Below, in pieces: positions 6,814 to 13,106 of a stretch of 13,106 nucleotides of DNA. The notes beneath the pieces are model-generated. The model saw nothing but the letters and a program-made list of their open reading frames with translations, was not told the origin of the DNA and made no database searches. How positions within the stretch are numbered: position 1 is the first letter of the stretch; each line of letters begins with the position of its first letter. Source of the stretch: an uncultured Clostridia bacterium (GTDB lineage Bacteria > Bacillota > Clostridia > TANB77 > CAG-508); NCBI GenBank assembly GCA_934169775.1, contig CAKPOI010000039.1, positions 1-13,106 on the forward strand. Direction: 5' to 3'. The position numbers were made by a program, and so were the translations under genes.

Positions 6814-6890
6814 TGGTGCTCCCTCAAGGATTCGAACCTTGGACCCACCGGTTATGAGCCGGTTGCTCTGACCAACTGAGCTAAGGGAGC
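6814..6890 (-). tRNA. tRNA with CAU anticodon (elongator Met, or Ile2)
   Basis: The minus strand folds into a complete 77-base cloverleaf: 7-bp acceptor stem GCTCCCT/AGGGAGC, D-arm GCTC...GAGC, anticodon stem ACCGG/CCGGT with loop CTCATAA, 5-base variable region, T-arm CAAGG/CCTTG with TTCGAAT, discriminator A and an encoded CCA. The G1-C72 pair and the lack of three G-C pairs at the base of the anticodon stem exclude initiator Met. CAU can be elongator Met or, after lysidine modification, Ile for AUA codons. The loop CTCATAA occurs in both, so I cannot separate them by eye. Ile2 would matter here because neighbouring genes use ATA heavily. The gene stands alone with its own promoter and terminator. 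Confidence 0.95.
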
Positions 6891-6930
6891 GAATAATTAT
6901 ATGTGTGTTGTACTTCTCAGCACAGTTGCT

Positions 6931-6959
6931 AGTATACAATATTTTTATTAAGTTGTCAA
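6931..6959 (-). promoter_or_regulatory. Strong promoter of the tRNA gene
   Basis: On the minus strand a perfect TTGACA (6959-6954) is followed after 17 bases by TATACT (6936-6931). The start would be near 6924, giving a 5' leader of about 34 bases before the mature tRNA end at 6890. Confidence 0.75.
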
Positions 6960-7044
6960 TAGAAAAATTAAAAAAATTACAAATATTTTTTTAACCGTGA
7001 ATTTTAAATTTTTTGTTTTGAAAATAATGGTTATTATTGCTAAT

Positions 7045-7491
7045 TTATAAATATTTTTTTAATGTTTCAACACTGTCTTCTTGCATAACTACAAAATCAT
7101 TTAAAATGCTTTTAACATCTTGAGCAATTTGTGTATTTTGATTAATTAAACGACGACCTTCTATAATACCCATATTTGTACCTTGCATTAATAATTCTGA
7201 TAATTTGGAAGTAGTATCATCTTTTATTGTATTCATTTGAATGCCATACCAAGTCATCATTTTTTCCATAGTATTAATTTCATGAGGATCTTTTTCGCTA
7301 AAGTGAGAATATAGGTCATTAACTCTTTCAGTAATTTTTTCATATTTGTCTTTTTCAACATTTAATACTTTTTTAAATTCATTATCTTTTACCTTAGGAA
7401 AAATATAAGTTATAGCATTTATTCCCATTGTAGCACCTTTATTTACTTCATCTAAAATATTCAAATTTGGATTTCCATCAGTAGAACTCAT
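7045..7491 (-). CDS. Small helical protein of unknown function, conserved clostridial type
   Basis: The protein has 148 residues, no signal peptide and no membrane segment. It reads as four or five amphipathic helices (about 12-30, 36-65, 74-95, 98-115 and 120-148), which suggests a helical bundle of ferritin-like shape, but I see no clear metal-binding ExxH pattern. The central stretch WYGIQMNTIKDDTTSKLSEL followed by MQGTNMGIIEG resembles, from memory, a family of uncharacterised clostridial proteins with a similar MNT...TSH/K...G.TMGI segment. The name of that family is not certain to me. The start ATG 7491 is preceded by AGAAGTGAT at a good distance. It stands between the tRNA gene and tetR on the same strand and probably has its own promoter. 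Confidence 0.75.
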   Translation of the reverse strand: MSSTDGNPNLNILDEVNKGATMGINAITYIFPKVKDNEFKKVLNVEKDKYEKITERVNDLYSHFSEKDPHEINTMEKMMTWYGIQMNTIKDDTTSKLSELLMQGTNMGIIEGRRLINQNTQIAQDVKSILNDFVVMQEDSVETLKKYL

Positions 7492-7510
7492 TTATAATCA
7501 CTTCTTTCAT

Positions 7511-7554
7511 AATATTTTTATTTTATTATTTACAAATATAAAAATATTATGCAA
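7511..7554 (-). promoter_or_regulatory. Possible promoter with flanking 11-bp inverted repeat
   Basis: On the minus strand TTGCAT (7554-7549) and AATAAT (7530-7525) are 18 bases apart. A perfect inverted repeat, AATATTTTTAT (7511-7521) and ATAAAAATATT (7538-7548), straddles the -10 region. In DNA this AT-rich both could be chance; they are the best candidates for control of the gene starting at 7491. Confidence 0.3.
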
Positions 7555-7596
7555 AAATGATTTATAATAATATGGAACATATAAAGTTTTCAAAAA

Positions 7597-8193
7597 TTAT
7601 TCTTTTAAAATGTTTCTAATTATTTTGTATAAATATGGTTTGTATTCTGCTATAGAAACAGGAATATCATACATAATAGAATTAAAGCAAGCTGCACCGG
7701 CAAGTTCTACAATAGTAAATAAGGTCATTTCTGGATTAGAATAATTGCGATTGTTTTCTTTAGCTTTTTTTGTAAAGAAATCAATTAGGCTTTCGTTTTC
7801 ACTGTCAGGGGAAGGGATATTTGATAATGCTTTATTGAATATTCCACCTGATAAATCTTTTGCCATAAATTTAAGCAATATTTTATCATTTGTTAAAGAA
7901 TCTATAACATGATTTACAATAAATATAACTTGATCATCAAAGTTGTCAATATATATTTTGTCTAAAGCAGAAATTGCATCAGAAAAAAGTCTTTTTGAAG
8001 TTTTTTCTATTAATTTATTTCTAATATCATATTTATCTTTAAAATATAAATAAAAAGTTCCCTTGCCGACACCTGCATCATCTACAATGTTTTGAATTGA
8101 TGTATCTTTTAATCCATTTTTGGTAAATAAATTATAAGCAGAGTCAAATAGCTTGTTTATTTTTTCCTTTTTATTTTCTTGAGCTTTATACAT
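7597..8193 (-). CDS. TetR/AcrR-family regulator of the MMPL transporter operon
   Basis: I start this at 8193 (198 residues) because AGAGGTGAT sits just upstream. The longer frame to 8250 would begin upstream of the predicted promoter at 8219-8247 and so cannot be transcribed from it. The N-terminal domain is clear: KLFDSAYNLFTKNG, then a helix-turn-helix at about 32-51 with GVGKGTFYLYFKDKYDI. The C-terminal helical ligand domain ends IIRNILKE and gives no ligand clue. The gene is divergent from the MMPL transporter, the usual layout of a local repressor. The two TGAC-N5-GTCA palindromes over the divergent promoters are its likely operators. Release by a lipid, bile acid or drug is plausible but not shown. 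Confidence 0.92.
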   Translation of the reverse strand: MYKAQENKKEKINKLFDSAYNLFTKNGLKDTSIQNIVDDAGVGKGTFYLYFKDKYDIRNKLIEKTSKRLFSDAISALDKIYIDNFDDQVIFIVNHVIDSLTNDKILLKFMAKDLSGGIFNKALSNIPSPDSENESLIDFFTKKAKENNRNYSNPEMTLFTIVELAGAACFNSIMYDIPVSIAEYKPYLYKIIRNILKE

Positions 8194-8218
8194 ATAAATC
8201 ACCTCTTTTTCATAATAT

Positions 8219-8247
8219 ATTATTACATAAAAATGACTTAAAGTCAA
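8219..8247 (-). promoter_or_regulatory. Promoter of the divergent tetR, overlapping its operator
   Basis: On the minus strand TTGACT (8247-8242) and AATAAT (8224-8219) are 17 bases apart, about 18 bases of leader before ATG 8193. The -35 box is part of the palindrome at 8234-8246, so a bound repressor would block RNA polymerase. Confidence 0.55.
8234..8246. promoter_or_regulatory. Predicted TetR operator O1 (autoregulation)
   Basis: TGACTT, A, AAGTCA is a perfect 13-bp palindrome of form TGAC-N5-GTCA. The same form occurs at 8386-8398; by eye I find no other exact copy in the window. Short palindromes with a small centre are typical TetR-family sites. Confidence 0.55.
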
Positions 8248-8293
8248 CATTCTATAAAAATTTTAGAATTGTGCTATAAAATAATAAACACTA

Positions 8294-8322
8294 TTAAAAA
8301 TGGCTTAATAAAGCATTTTTAA
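8294..8322. other. Bulged inverted repeat in the tetR-MMPL intergenic region
   Basis: TTAAAAATGGCTT and AAGCATTTTTAA pair over 12 bases with one bulged G and a 4-base AATA loop. It lies between the two operators and outside both expected transcripts. It might be an additional protein-binding site or a DNA cruciform; no function can be assigned. Confidence 0.35.
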
Positions 8323-8384
8323 CGATTATAATTCTGGAAAAACAAGAATTCACAAAAAATTCACAAATAAATTTATTAAAAATA

Positions 8385-8413
8385 TTGACTAATGGTCAGA
8401 AAAATAATATAAT
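8385..8413 (+). promoter_or_regulatory. Promoter of the MMPL operon
   Basis: TTGACT (8385-8390) and a perfect TATAAT (8408-8413) are exactly 17 bases apart. The start would be near 8420, leaving a leader of about 125 bases. The -35 box lies inside the O2 palindrome. Two copies of AATTCACAAA 11 bases apart (8347 and 8358) lie just upstream. Confidence 0.7.
8386..8398. promoter_or_regulatory. Predicted TetR operator O2 (transporter repression)
   Basis: TGAC, TAATG, GTCA has the same half-sites and 5-base centre as O1 and overlaps the -35 box of the MMPL promoter in the same register (TTGACT shared with the left half-site). The two operator centres are 152 bases apart. Confidence 0.55.
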
Positions 8414-8502
8414 GATAAAAGATAGAAAAAATATTGTTGCAGTTTATATAAATAGATATTAAATATATATGCACTAAATACATTTTAAAATCGGCTTGGC
8501 TG

Positions 8503-8519
8503 TAACAAAATGTTTGTTA
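8503..8519. promoter_or_regulatory. Perfect inverted repeat in the MMPL leader
   Basis: TAACAAA, ATG, TTTGTTA is a perfect 7-bp inverted repeat with a 3-base centre, in the 5' leader about 27 bases before the chosen start codon. The central ATG opens the longest reading frame but has no ribosome binding site. It may be an RNA hairpin near the ribosome site or a further operator. Confidence 0.35.
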
Positions 8520-8545
8520 ATAAAAGAGAAAGGATTGTGAGAAAA

Positions 8546-10612
8546 GTGCAAAAGTTTGGAGAATTTATAGTAAATCACAGAAGATTAATTATCATAATTT
8601 GTTTATTATTATTAATTCCTTCAATAATAGGAATTAAAGCAACAAAAATAAATTATGATATTTTATCATATTTACCAGATAGTGTAGATACGGTAAAAGG
8701 TCAAAATATACTAACAGATGAATTTGGAGTGGGGTCTTATTCTATTGTTATAATTGATGACAAAATGAAGGATAAGGACATTCTAAAAATGGAAAATAAA
8801 ATAAAAGAAATAGATGCAGTAGACAAGGTAATTAGTAAGTCAGATATTTTAGGTACATCTATTCCAGAAGAAATGTTACCAGATGATGTTAAAGAGGCTA
8901 TAAATAAAGATGGTTCTACACCAATTTTAGTAACATTTAAAACAGGTATGGCAGCAGGGGAAACATTAGATGCAATTGATGAATTAAGAGATATTGTTGG
9001 AGATAGTTGCAAAGTTAGTGGTATTTCTGCTACTTCAGATGATGTAAGAATTTTACTAGACCAAGAAATGTCAGTTTATGTTGTTGTAGCTTCAATATTT
9101 TGTCTTATAGTTTTAATGATTGCTTTAGATTCTTATGGTGTTCCATTAATTATTTTAAGTGGTATAGGAATTGCAATTTTATATAATATGGGTACAAATA
9201 TTGTATTAGGTCAAATATCATATATAACTAAAGCGATTGCAACAGTTTTACAGCTAGGTGTAACAATGGACTTTTCAATATTTTTGTATCATAGTTATCA
9301 AAGACAAAAAGCAGCTCAAGGTGATAAAAATAAGGCAATGGCAACAGCTATAAAGGAAACTTTGGTTTCAATTGTTGGAAGTTCTACAACTACAATTGCT
9401 GGATTTTTAGCTTTATGTACAATGAGCTTAACATTGGGTACAGATATTGGTTTGGTAATGGCTAAAGGTGTTTTAATTGGTGTTATTACAACAGTTACAT
9501 TATTACCATCTTTACTATTAGTATTTGATAAAGTTATAGAAAAAACAAAACATAAAGAACTTTTACCAGAATTTAAAAAGTTTAGCAATTTTGTTGTAAA
9601 TCATTATAAAGCAATGATAGTAGTATTTTTATTGTTATTAGCTCCAGCTATATATGGAAATAATAATGTAAAAGTTTATTATAATTTAAATAAATCTTTG
9701 CCAGATAGTTTACAAAGTGTTTCAGCAAATAAAGAATTACAAGAAAAATTCAATATGGTTTCAACTCAAATGGTATTAGTTAACAAAGATATGAAAACAG
9801 ATACTGCTAAACAAATGATAGATGAAATTAAAAATTTGGATGGCGTTGATGGAGTTATAGGTTTACCAGAAATCTTAGGTGATTCTGTTTCTAAAGATAT
9901 GATTCCAGATGATATATTGTCTATTTTTGAAAATGATAAATATCAATTATTAATTATTAACTCTACTTATGAAAATGCAACAGATGAGTCAACAGCTTTG
10001 ATTCAAAAGGTTAATGAAATTGTTAGCAAATATGACGAGAATGCTATTATGGCAGGTGAGGGACCTTTAATGAATGACTTAGTTAAGATTGCAGATCATG
10101 ATTTTAATAGTGTAAATGTGGCTTCTGCTGTAGTTATTTTTGTAATTATGATATTTGTGTTTAAGTCAATTTCTTTACCAGTAATTTTGATTGCTGTTAT
10201 TGAGTTTGCTATTTTTGCAAATATGTCTTTTACAAGCTACACAGGTACTGTTATTCCATTTATTGCTTCTATTGTTATTGGTACTATTCAACTTGGTGCT
10301 ACTGTAGATTATGCGATTTTGATGACTAATAAGTATGTGCAAAATAGGAAAAATGGTGAGGCTCCTAAAGAGGCTATGAGGTTGTCTTTACAAGATTCTA
10401 TTAAGTCTGTTATTGTTAGTGCTTTCTGCTTCTTTGCTGCGACTTGCGGAGTTAGCTTGTTCTCTAATATCGAGATGATTGGCTCTATTTGTACTCTTAT
10501 TTCTAGAGGGGCTATTATTAGTATGGTGGTTGTGCTTACTATTTTACCTGCGTGCCTAATTCTTTGTGATAAGATTATTTGCAAAACCACAAAAGGACTT
10601 GTAAGGAAATAA
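8546..10612 (+). CDS. MMPL/RND-family membrane transporter
   Basis: This is an inner-membrane, proton-driven exporter of hydrophobic or lipid-like molecules by family; its substrate is unknown. I start it at GTG 8546 (688 residues): AGAAAGGATTGTGA lies just upstream in the same layout as the neighbouring genes, while ATG 8510 sits inside a palindrome with no such site and GTG 8537 is too close to it. The layout is a duplicated six-helix fold: TM1 at about 14-32, an extracytoplasmic loop, TM2-6 at about 178-330, TM7 at about 355-372, a second loop, and TM8-12 at about 523-680. Each half carries an acidic residue in its fourth helix (D242 in TMDFSIF, D588 in TVDYAIL), as expected for proton relay. 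The last 80 codons shift towards GCT, CTT, TTG and GAG. It is divergent from tetR and precedes the Leu-x-x-Gly repeat protein by 64 bases. Confidence 0.93.
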   Translation: MQKFGEFIVNHRRLIIIICLLLLIPSIIGIKATKINYDILSYLPDSVDTVKGQNILTDEFGVGSYSIVIIDDKMKDKDILKMENKIKEIDAVDKVISKSDILGTSIPEEMLPDDVKEAINKDGSTPILVTFKTGMAAGETLDAIDELRDIVGDSCKVSGISATSDDVRILLDQEMSVYVVVASIFCLIVLMIALDSYGVPLIILSGIGIAILYNMGTNIVLGQISYITKAIATVLQLGVTMDFSIFLYHSYQRQKAAQGDKNKAMATAIKETLVSIVGSSTTTIAGFLALCTMSLTLGTDIGLVMAKGVLIGVITTVTLLPSLLLVFDKVIEKTKHKELLPEFKKFSNFVVNHYKAMIVVFLLLLAPAIYGNNNVKVYYNLNKSLPDSLQSVSANKELQEKFNMVSTQMVLVNKDMKTDTAKQMIDEIKNLDGVDGVIGLPEILGDSVSKDMIPDDILSIFENDKYQLLIINSTYENATDESTALIQKVNEIVSKYDENAIMAGEGPLMNDLVKIADHDFNSVNVASAVVIFVIMIFVFKSISLPVILIAVIEFAIFANMSFTSYTGTVIPFIASIVIGTIQLGATVDYAILMTNKYVQNRKNGEAPKEAMRLSLQDSIKSVIVSAFCFFAATCGVSLFSNIEMIGSICTLISRGAIISMVVVLTILPACLILCDKIICKTTKGLVRK

Positions 10613-10676
10613 TTACAATTTTGACGTCGTTAAATGTCGTTTAGAATTTTAAATTTAAGAAAGGTTGTGAATAGAA

Positions 10677-12713
10677 ATGAAAAATAAAATAATTGCAAGT
10701 GGTGTAATTTTAACAATATTAGGTATGCAAACTTTACCAGTATTAGGTTATACAAAAGATGAAACAGTTTATACAAAAATGAAAAGTAATGGTGAAAGCT
10801 ATCAAACTATAGTAAATAGTCATTTAAAAAATACAGATAATAGTGAGAATTTAATAGATTCTAGTATTTTAACAGATATAGAAAATGTAAATGATGATAA
10901 AACATATTCAAAAGATGGTGACAAAATGGTTTGGAAAGCAAATAATGAAGATGTATATTATAAAGGAAATACTAATAAAAAATTGCCAGTTGATTGCAAA
11001 ATTACTTATAAATTAGATGGAAATGAAATATCAGCAGATGATATTGCAGGAAAATCTGGAAAAGTTGAAATTACAATTGATTATACAAATAAAGATGAAC
11101 ATCAAGTTAATATTAATGGTAAAACAGAAAAGATGTATACACCTTTTGTTGTAATGTTAGGAACAATTATTGATAATACAAAAGCTAGTAATATAACAAT
11201 ATCTTCAGGAAAAGTTGTTGATAATGGTAAAAATACTATGATTGTTGGTATGGCTTTACCAGGTATGAAACAAAATTTAGGATTAAAAGATTCTGACACA
11301 GATATAGAAATTCCAGAAAGTGTTACAATAACATTAGAAACTACAGATTTTGAAATGGGTAATATTTATTCATATGTAACTCCAAAAATTTTGGAAGATA
11401 CTGATGTTTCAAATTTAGATAAGTTAGATGAATTATATAACCAAATGAATTCTTTACAAAATGCAAGTAATCAAATTGTTAGTGGTGCTACTACTTTAAA
11501 TGATGGTGCTAATACTTTAAACAGTAAAACAAATGAATTTTCTGATGCTGTTAAAACATATACACAAGGCGTTAATACTGTAAATGAAAATTATGGAAAA
11601 ATAGATAGTGGAATTCAAACATTAGATAATGGTGTTTCTACATTAAAAAATGGTGCAAGTTCAATTAATAGAGGTGTTAGTGAATTAAGTACAGGTATAT
11701 CAACTTTAAATAAAGGTGTTACACAAGGAAAAGCTCAAGCTGTTAAAACATTAAAAACAAGTAAAGAAACTTTAATAAGTGGTATAGATCAATTAATTCA
11801 AGGCAAAGATACAGAAACTGCTGGAATTAAAAAAGTTGTAGAAAAAGGAAATGAGAGCTTAGGTACAGGTATAAAACAAAGTGTAAATGGTAGTGTAAAT
11901 AGTGTTAAAACAGGAATGAAACAAGTTTTGGATAATGAAAATTTACAATTTACAGAGGCTCAAAAAGCTGCTATAAATAAAGTATTGGCAAATATGGATA
12001 CAACTAAAATTGATGCTGGTATAGATACTGCTGTAAAGCAAGCTACAACTAAAGAAACAGCAACTATAGATGGTATTAATAACAATAAAGATGGTGTAAA
12101 AGCTAATATGCAAAATATGAAAACACAAAGTAGTGCTCAATTTGACCAAGGAATATCAGCTATATCAAGTGGATTTGATCAAATAGCAGAAGGTACAACA
12201 ACTTTACAAAATTCTGTTGATACAAAATTAGCAACAGGTGCTAAACAATTATATACTGGAACAGAAAGTTTAAAACAAGGAAGTTCTACTTTAAAATCTG
12301 GTTCAGCTCAAATTAAAGATGGTGTAAATACTTTATCAACTTCAGGTGAACAATTGTCACAAGCAAGTACTCAATTATCAGAAGGTACATCAGAATTGGC
12401 TAGTGGAAGTTCAGAATTGAAATCTGGTATTGAACAATTTAATAGAGATGGTGTTAGCAAATTGACTGATTTAGTTAATAATAAAGTTAAAGATTTTGAG
12501 GCAAGATTAGAAAAGATGCAAGATTTAGCTAATGAGTATAATCAATTTTCCGGTAAAGATGGTAGTGCTCAAGGTACTGTTAAATTTATTATGATGACTG
12601 ACAAAGTTGAGAAAAAGGAAAATGCTAGTGCTACTGATAGCCAATCAGCTGTTAGTAAAGAAGTTGAAGAACATACAGATTCTAATAATCAAACGAGTAC
12701 AAGTGGTAAATAG
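10677..12713 (+). CDS. Secreted Leu-x-x-Gly repeat protein, probable partner of the MMPL transporter
   Basis: The protein has 678 residues. The N-terminus is a signal peptide (KNKIIASGVILTILGMQTL core) with likely cleavage after G24 in PVLG. Residues about 25-245 form a beta-rich domain with segments such as VDCKITYKLDGNEIS and AGKSGKVEITIDYTN. Residues about 260-350 and 500-590 contain repeats spaced by seven with Leu/Ile and Gly (for example LDNGVSTLKNGASSI), the xxxLxxG pattern of YhgE/Pip-like proteins. The region between is helical. The tail is Ser/Thr/Glu-rich, with no membrane segment and no LPxTG anchor, so it should be released or held by partners. Such proteins often accompany MMPL transporters in Clostridia, and an extracytoplasmic adaptor role is plausible. 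AAGAAAGG precedes ATG 10677. A weak TTGACG/TAGAAT pair at 10621-10647 with 15-base spacing could be an internal promoter. Confidence 0.85.
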   Translation: MKNKIIASGVILTILGMQTLPVLGYTKDETVYTKMKSNGESYQTIVNSHLKNTDNSENLIDSSILTDIENVNDDKTYSKDGDKMVWKANNEDVYYKGNTNKKLPVDCKITYKLDGNEISADDIAGKSGKVEITIDYTNKDEHQVNINGKTEKMYTPFVVMLGTIIDNTKASNITISSGKVVDNGKNTMIVGMALPGMKQNLGLKDSDTDIEIPESVTITLETTDFEMGNIYSYVTPKILEDTDVSNLDKLDELYNQMNSLQNASNQIVSGATTLNDGANTLNSKTNEFSDAVKTYTQGVNTVNENYGKIDSGIQTLDNGVSTLKNGASSINRGVSELSTGISTLNKGVTQGKAQAVKTLKTSKETLISGIDQLIQGKDTETAGIKKVVEKGNESLGTGIKQSVNGSVNSVKTGMKQVLDNENLQFTEAQKAAINKVLANMDTTKIDAGIDTAVKQATTKETATIDGINNNKDGVKANMQNMKTQSSAQFDQGISAISSGFDQIAEGTTTLQNSVDTKLATGAKQLYTGTESLKQGSSTLKSGSAQIKDGVNTLSTSGEQLSQASTQLSEGTSELASGSSELKSGIEQFNRDGVSKLTDLVNNKVKDFEARLEKMQDLANEYNQFSGKDGSAQGTVKFIMMTDKVEKKENASATDSQSAVSKEVEEHTDSNNQTSTSGK

Positions 12714-12755
12714 ATTAGGAGTATAGTCTGTAATATGAATTTGTTATAATAAATA

Positions 12756-12798
12756 AAAAAGCAAATCAAATTTCTAAAAAGAAAACGATTTGCTTTTT
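12756..12798. terminator. Bidirectional intrinsic terminator
   Basis: AAAAAGCAAATC (12756-12767) pairs perfectly with GATTTGCTTTTT (12787-12798) over 12 bases around a 19-base loop, with A-runs and T-runs on both sides. It lies between the transporter operon and the convergent Rpn-type gene and can end both transcripts. Confidence 0.85.
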
Positions 12799-12830
12799 AC
12801 ATGTTATATTTCAAATTATTTTTATCTGAA

Positions 12831-13106
12831 TTATTTTTGTTGCATTTTTTTTAATTCTTCTTTGCTTATATTAGTAATTTTTTCTATTACTTCAATAGAT
12901 ATTTTTTCTTCTAGCATTTTTTTAGCAATTTCTTTTTTACCCTCTTTAATACCTTCTGCAACGCCTTTTTCATGTCCTTTTTTAAGTCCTTCTTCAACGC
13001 CTTTTTCATGTCCTTTTTTAAGTCCTTCTTCAATGCCTTTTTTTAAGCCCTTATCATATCCAGCAGCTTCTGTTGCATTTTGATCTAATATGTATTTTTC
13101 TCTCAT
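12831..13106 (-). CDS. C-terminal part of an Rpn-type (PD-(D/E)XK nuclease / putative transposase) protein, truncated by window edge
   Basis: The visible 91 residues begin REKYILDQNATEAAGYDKG. They continue with a Lys/Gly/Glu-rich linker of repeating GLKKGHEKGVEE units and end in a small helical domain (KKMLEEKISIEVIEKITNISKEELKKM). This linker-plus-tail layout is typical of Rpn-family recombination-promoting nucleases, whose catalytic PD-(D/E)XK domain would lie to the right of the window. The Met at 13104-13106 coincides with the window edge and is probably internal, since no upstream sequence can be checked. Activity cannot be judged without the catalytic part. Confidence 0.75.
   Translation of the reverse strand: MREKYILDQNATEAAGYDKGLKKGIEEGLKKGHEKGVEEGLKKGHEKGVAEGIKEGKKEIAKKMLEEKISIEVIEKITNISKEELKKMQQK
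12961..13032 (-). repeat. Two identical in-frame 36-bp tandem repeats in the Rpn linker
   Basis: 12961-12996 and 12997-13032 are identical base for base and encode 12 residues of the GLKKGHEKGVEE type each. A shorter related copy follows at 13033 onward. Perfect identity at third positions shows a recent duplication or slippage event; because 36 is a multiple of 3, copy changes keep the frame. Confidence 0.85.

Noticed and set aside
6814..6890. Initiator tRNA-Met, or a tRNA-borne phage attachment site
   Set aside because: G1-C72 is paired and the anticodon stem lacks the three G-C pairs of the initiator; no integrase or repeated tRNA 3' end is seen nearby.
8194..8250. Longer start for the second TetR protein at 8250
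   Set aside because: It would begin upstream of the predicted promoter and its residues look like translated promoter DNA; the 8193 start has AGAGGTGAT in front.
8420..8545. Riboswitch in the MMPL leader
   Set aside because: The leader is about 125 bases, very AT-rich, with only one short palindrome and no recognisable aptamer core.
12790..13083. Hydrophobic + strand frame opposite the Rpn-type gene
   Set aside because: It is antisense to a Lys/Glu/Gly-rich linker, which yields Phe/Ser/Pro-rich nonsense, and starts inside the terminator stem.

Overview
The window is AT-rich, with A/T-ending codons (ATA, AGA, GAA, TTA), strong AAGGAGG-type ribosome binding sites, sigma-A-like promoters and many hairpin-plus-T-tract terminators. 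This points to a low-GC Bacillota, most likely a clostridial or gut-Clostridia-like chromosome. TAA and TAG stops with normal ORFs fit the standard bacterial code. No transposase, integrase, phage gene or CRISPR array is present, so this reads as ordinary chromosome rather than a mobile island.

Left part (1-5494): the tail of an unidentified + strand gene ends at 108 and converges through a bidirectional terminator on a large minus-strand Lon-like ATP-dependent protease (278-2683). The 496-bp divergent spacer that follows holds four 56-bp tandem repeats (2767-2990), placed exactly between the predicted protease promoter and the promoter of a + strand two-gene operon. That operon encodes a TetR-family regulator and an AMP-forming long-chain acyl-CoA synthetase. 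Its leader carries two short perfect inverted repeats that could be operators.

Middle part (5495-7491): an unrecognised coiled-coil protein with a Glu/Gln/Val-rich linker and a basic tail (5672-6661) has a good promoter. Upstream of it lie four direct repeats on an exact 11-bp period, resembling binding sites of PhoB/PhoP (OmpR-class) response regulators. A stand-alone CAU-anticodon tRNA gene follows on the minus strand with its own TTGACA/TATACT promoter and terminator. Next is a small helical protein of unknown function (7045-7491, minus).

Right part (7597-13106): a second TetR regulator (minus) diverges from an MMPL/RND-type membrane transporter (+). The transporter is followed by a secreted protein with Leu-x-x-Gly spaced repeats, probably its extracytoplasmic partner. 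Both divergent promoters have a TTGACT -35 box embedded in a TGAC-N5-GTCA palindrome, so the TetR protein very likely represses itself and the transporter operon. A bidirectional terminator separates this operon from the convergent, truncated C-terminal end of an Rpn-type (PD-(D/E)XK nuclease) protein with a 36-bp in-frame tandem repeat.

I see no convincing new multi-gene system. The items most worth following up are the 11-bp-phased repeat upstream of the unknown coiled-coil gene, the paired TetR operators and the 56-bp tandem array.
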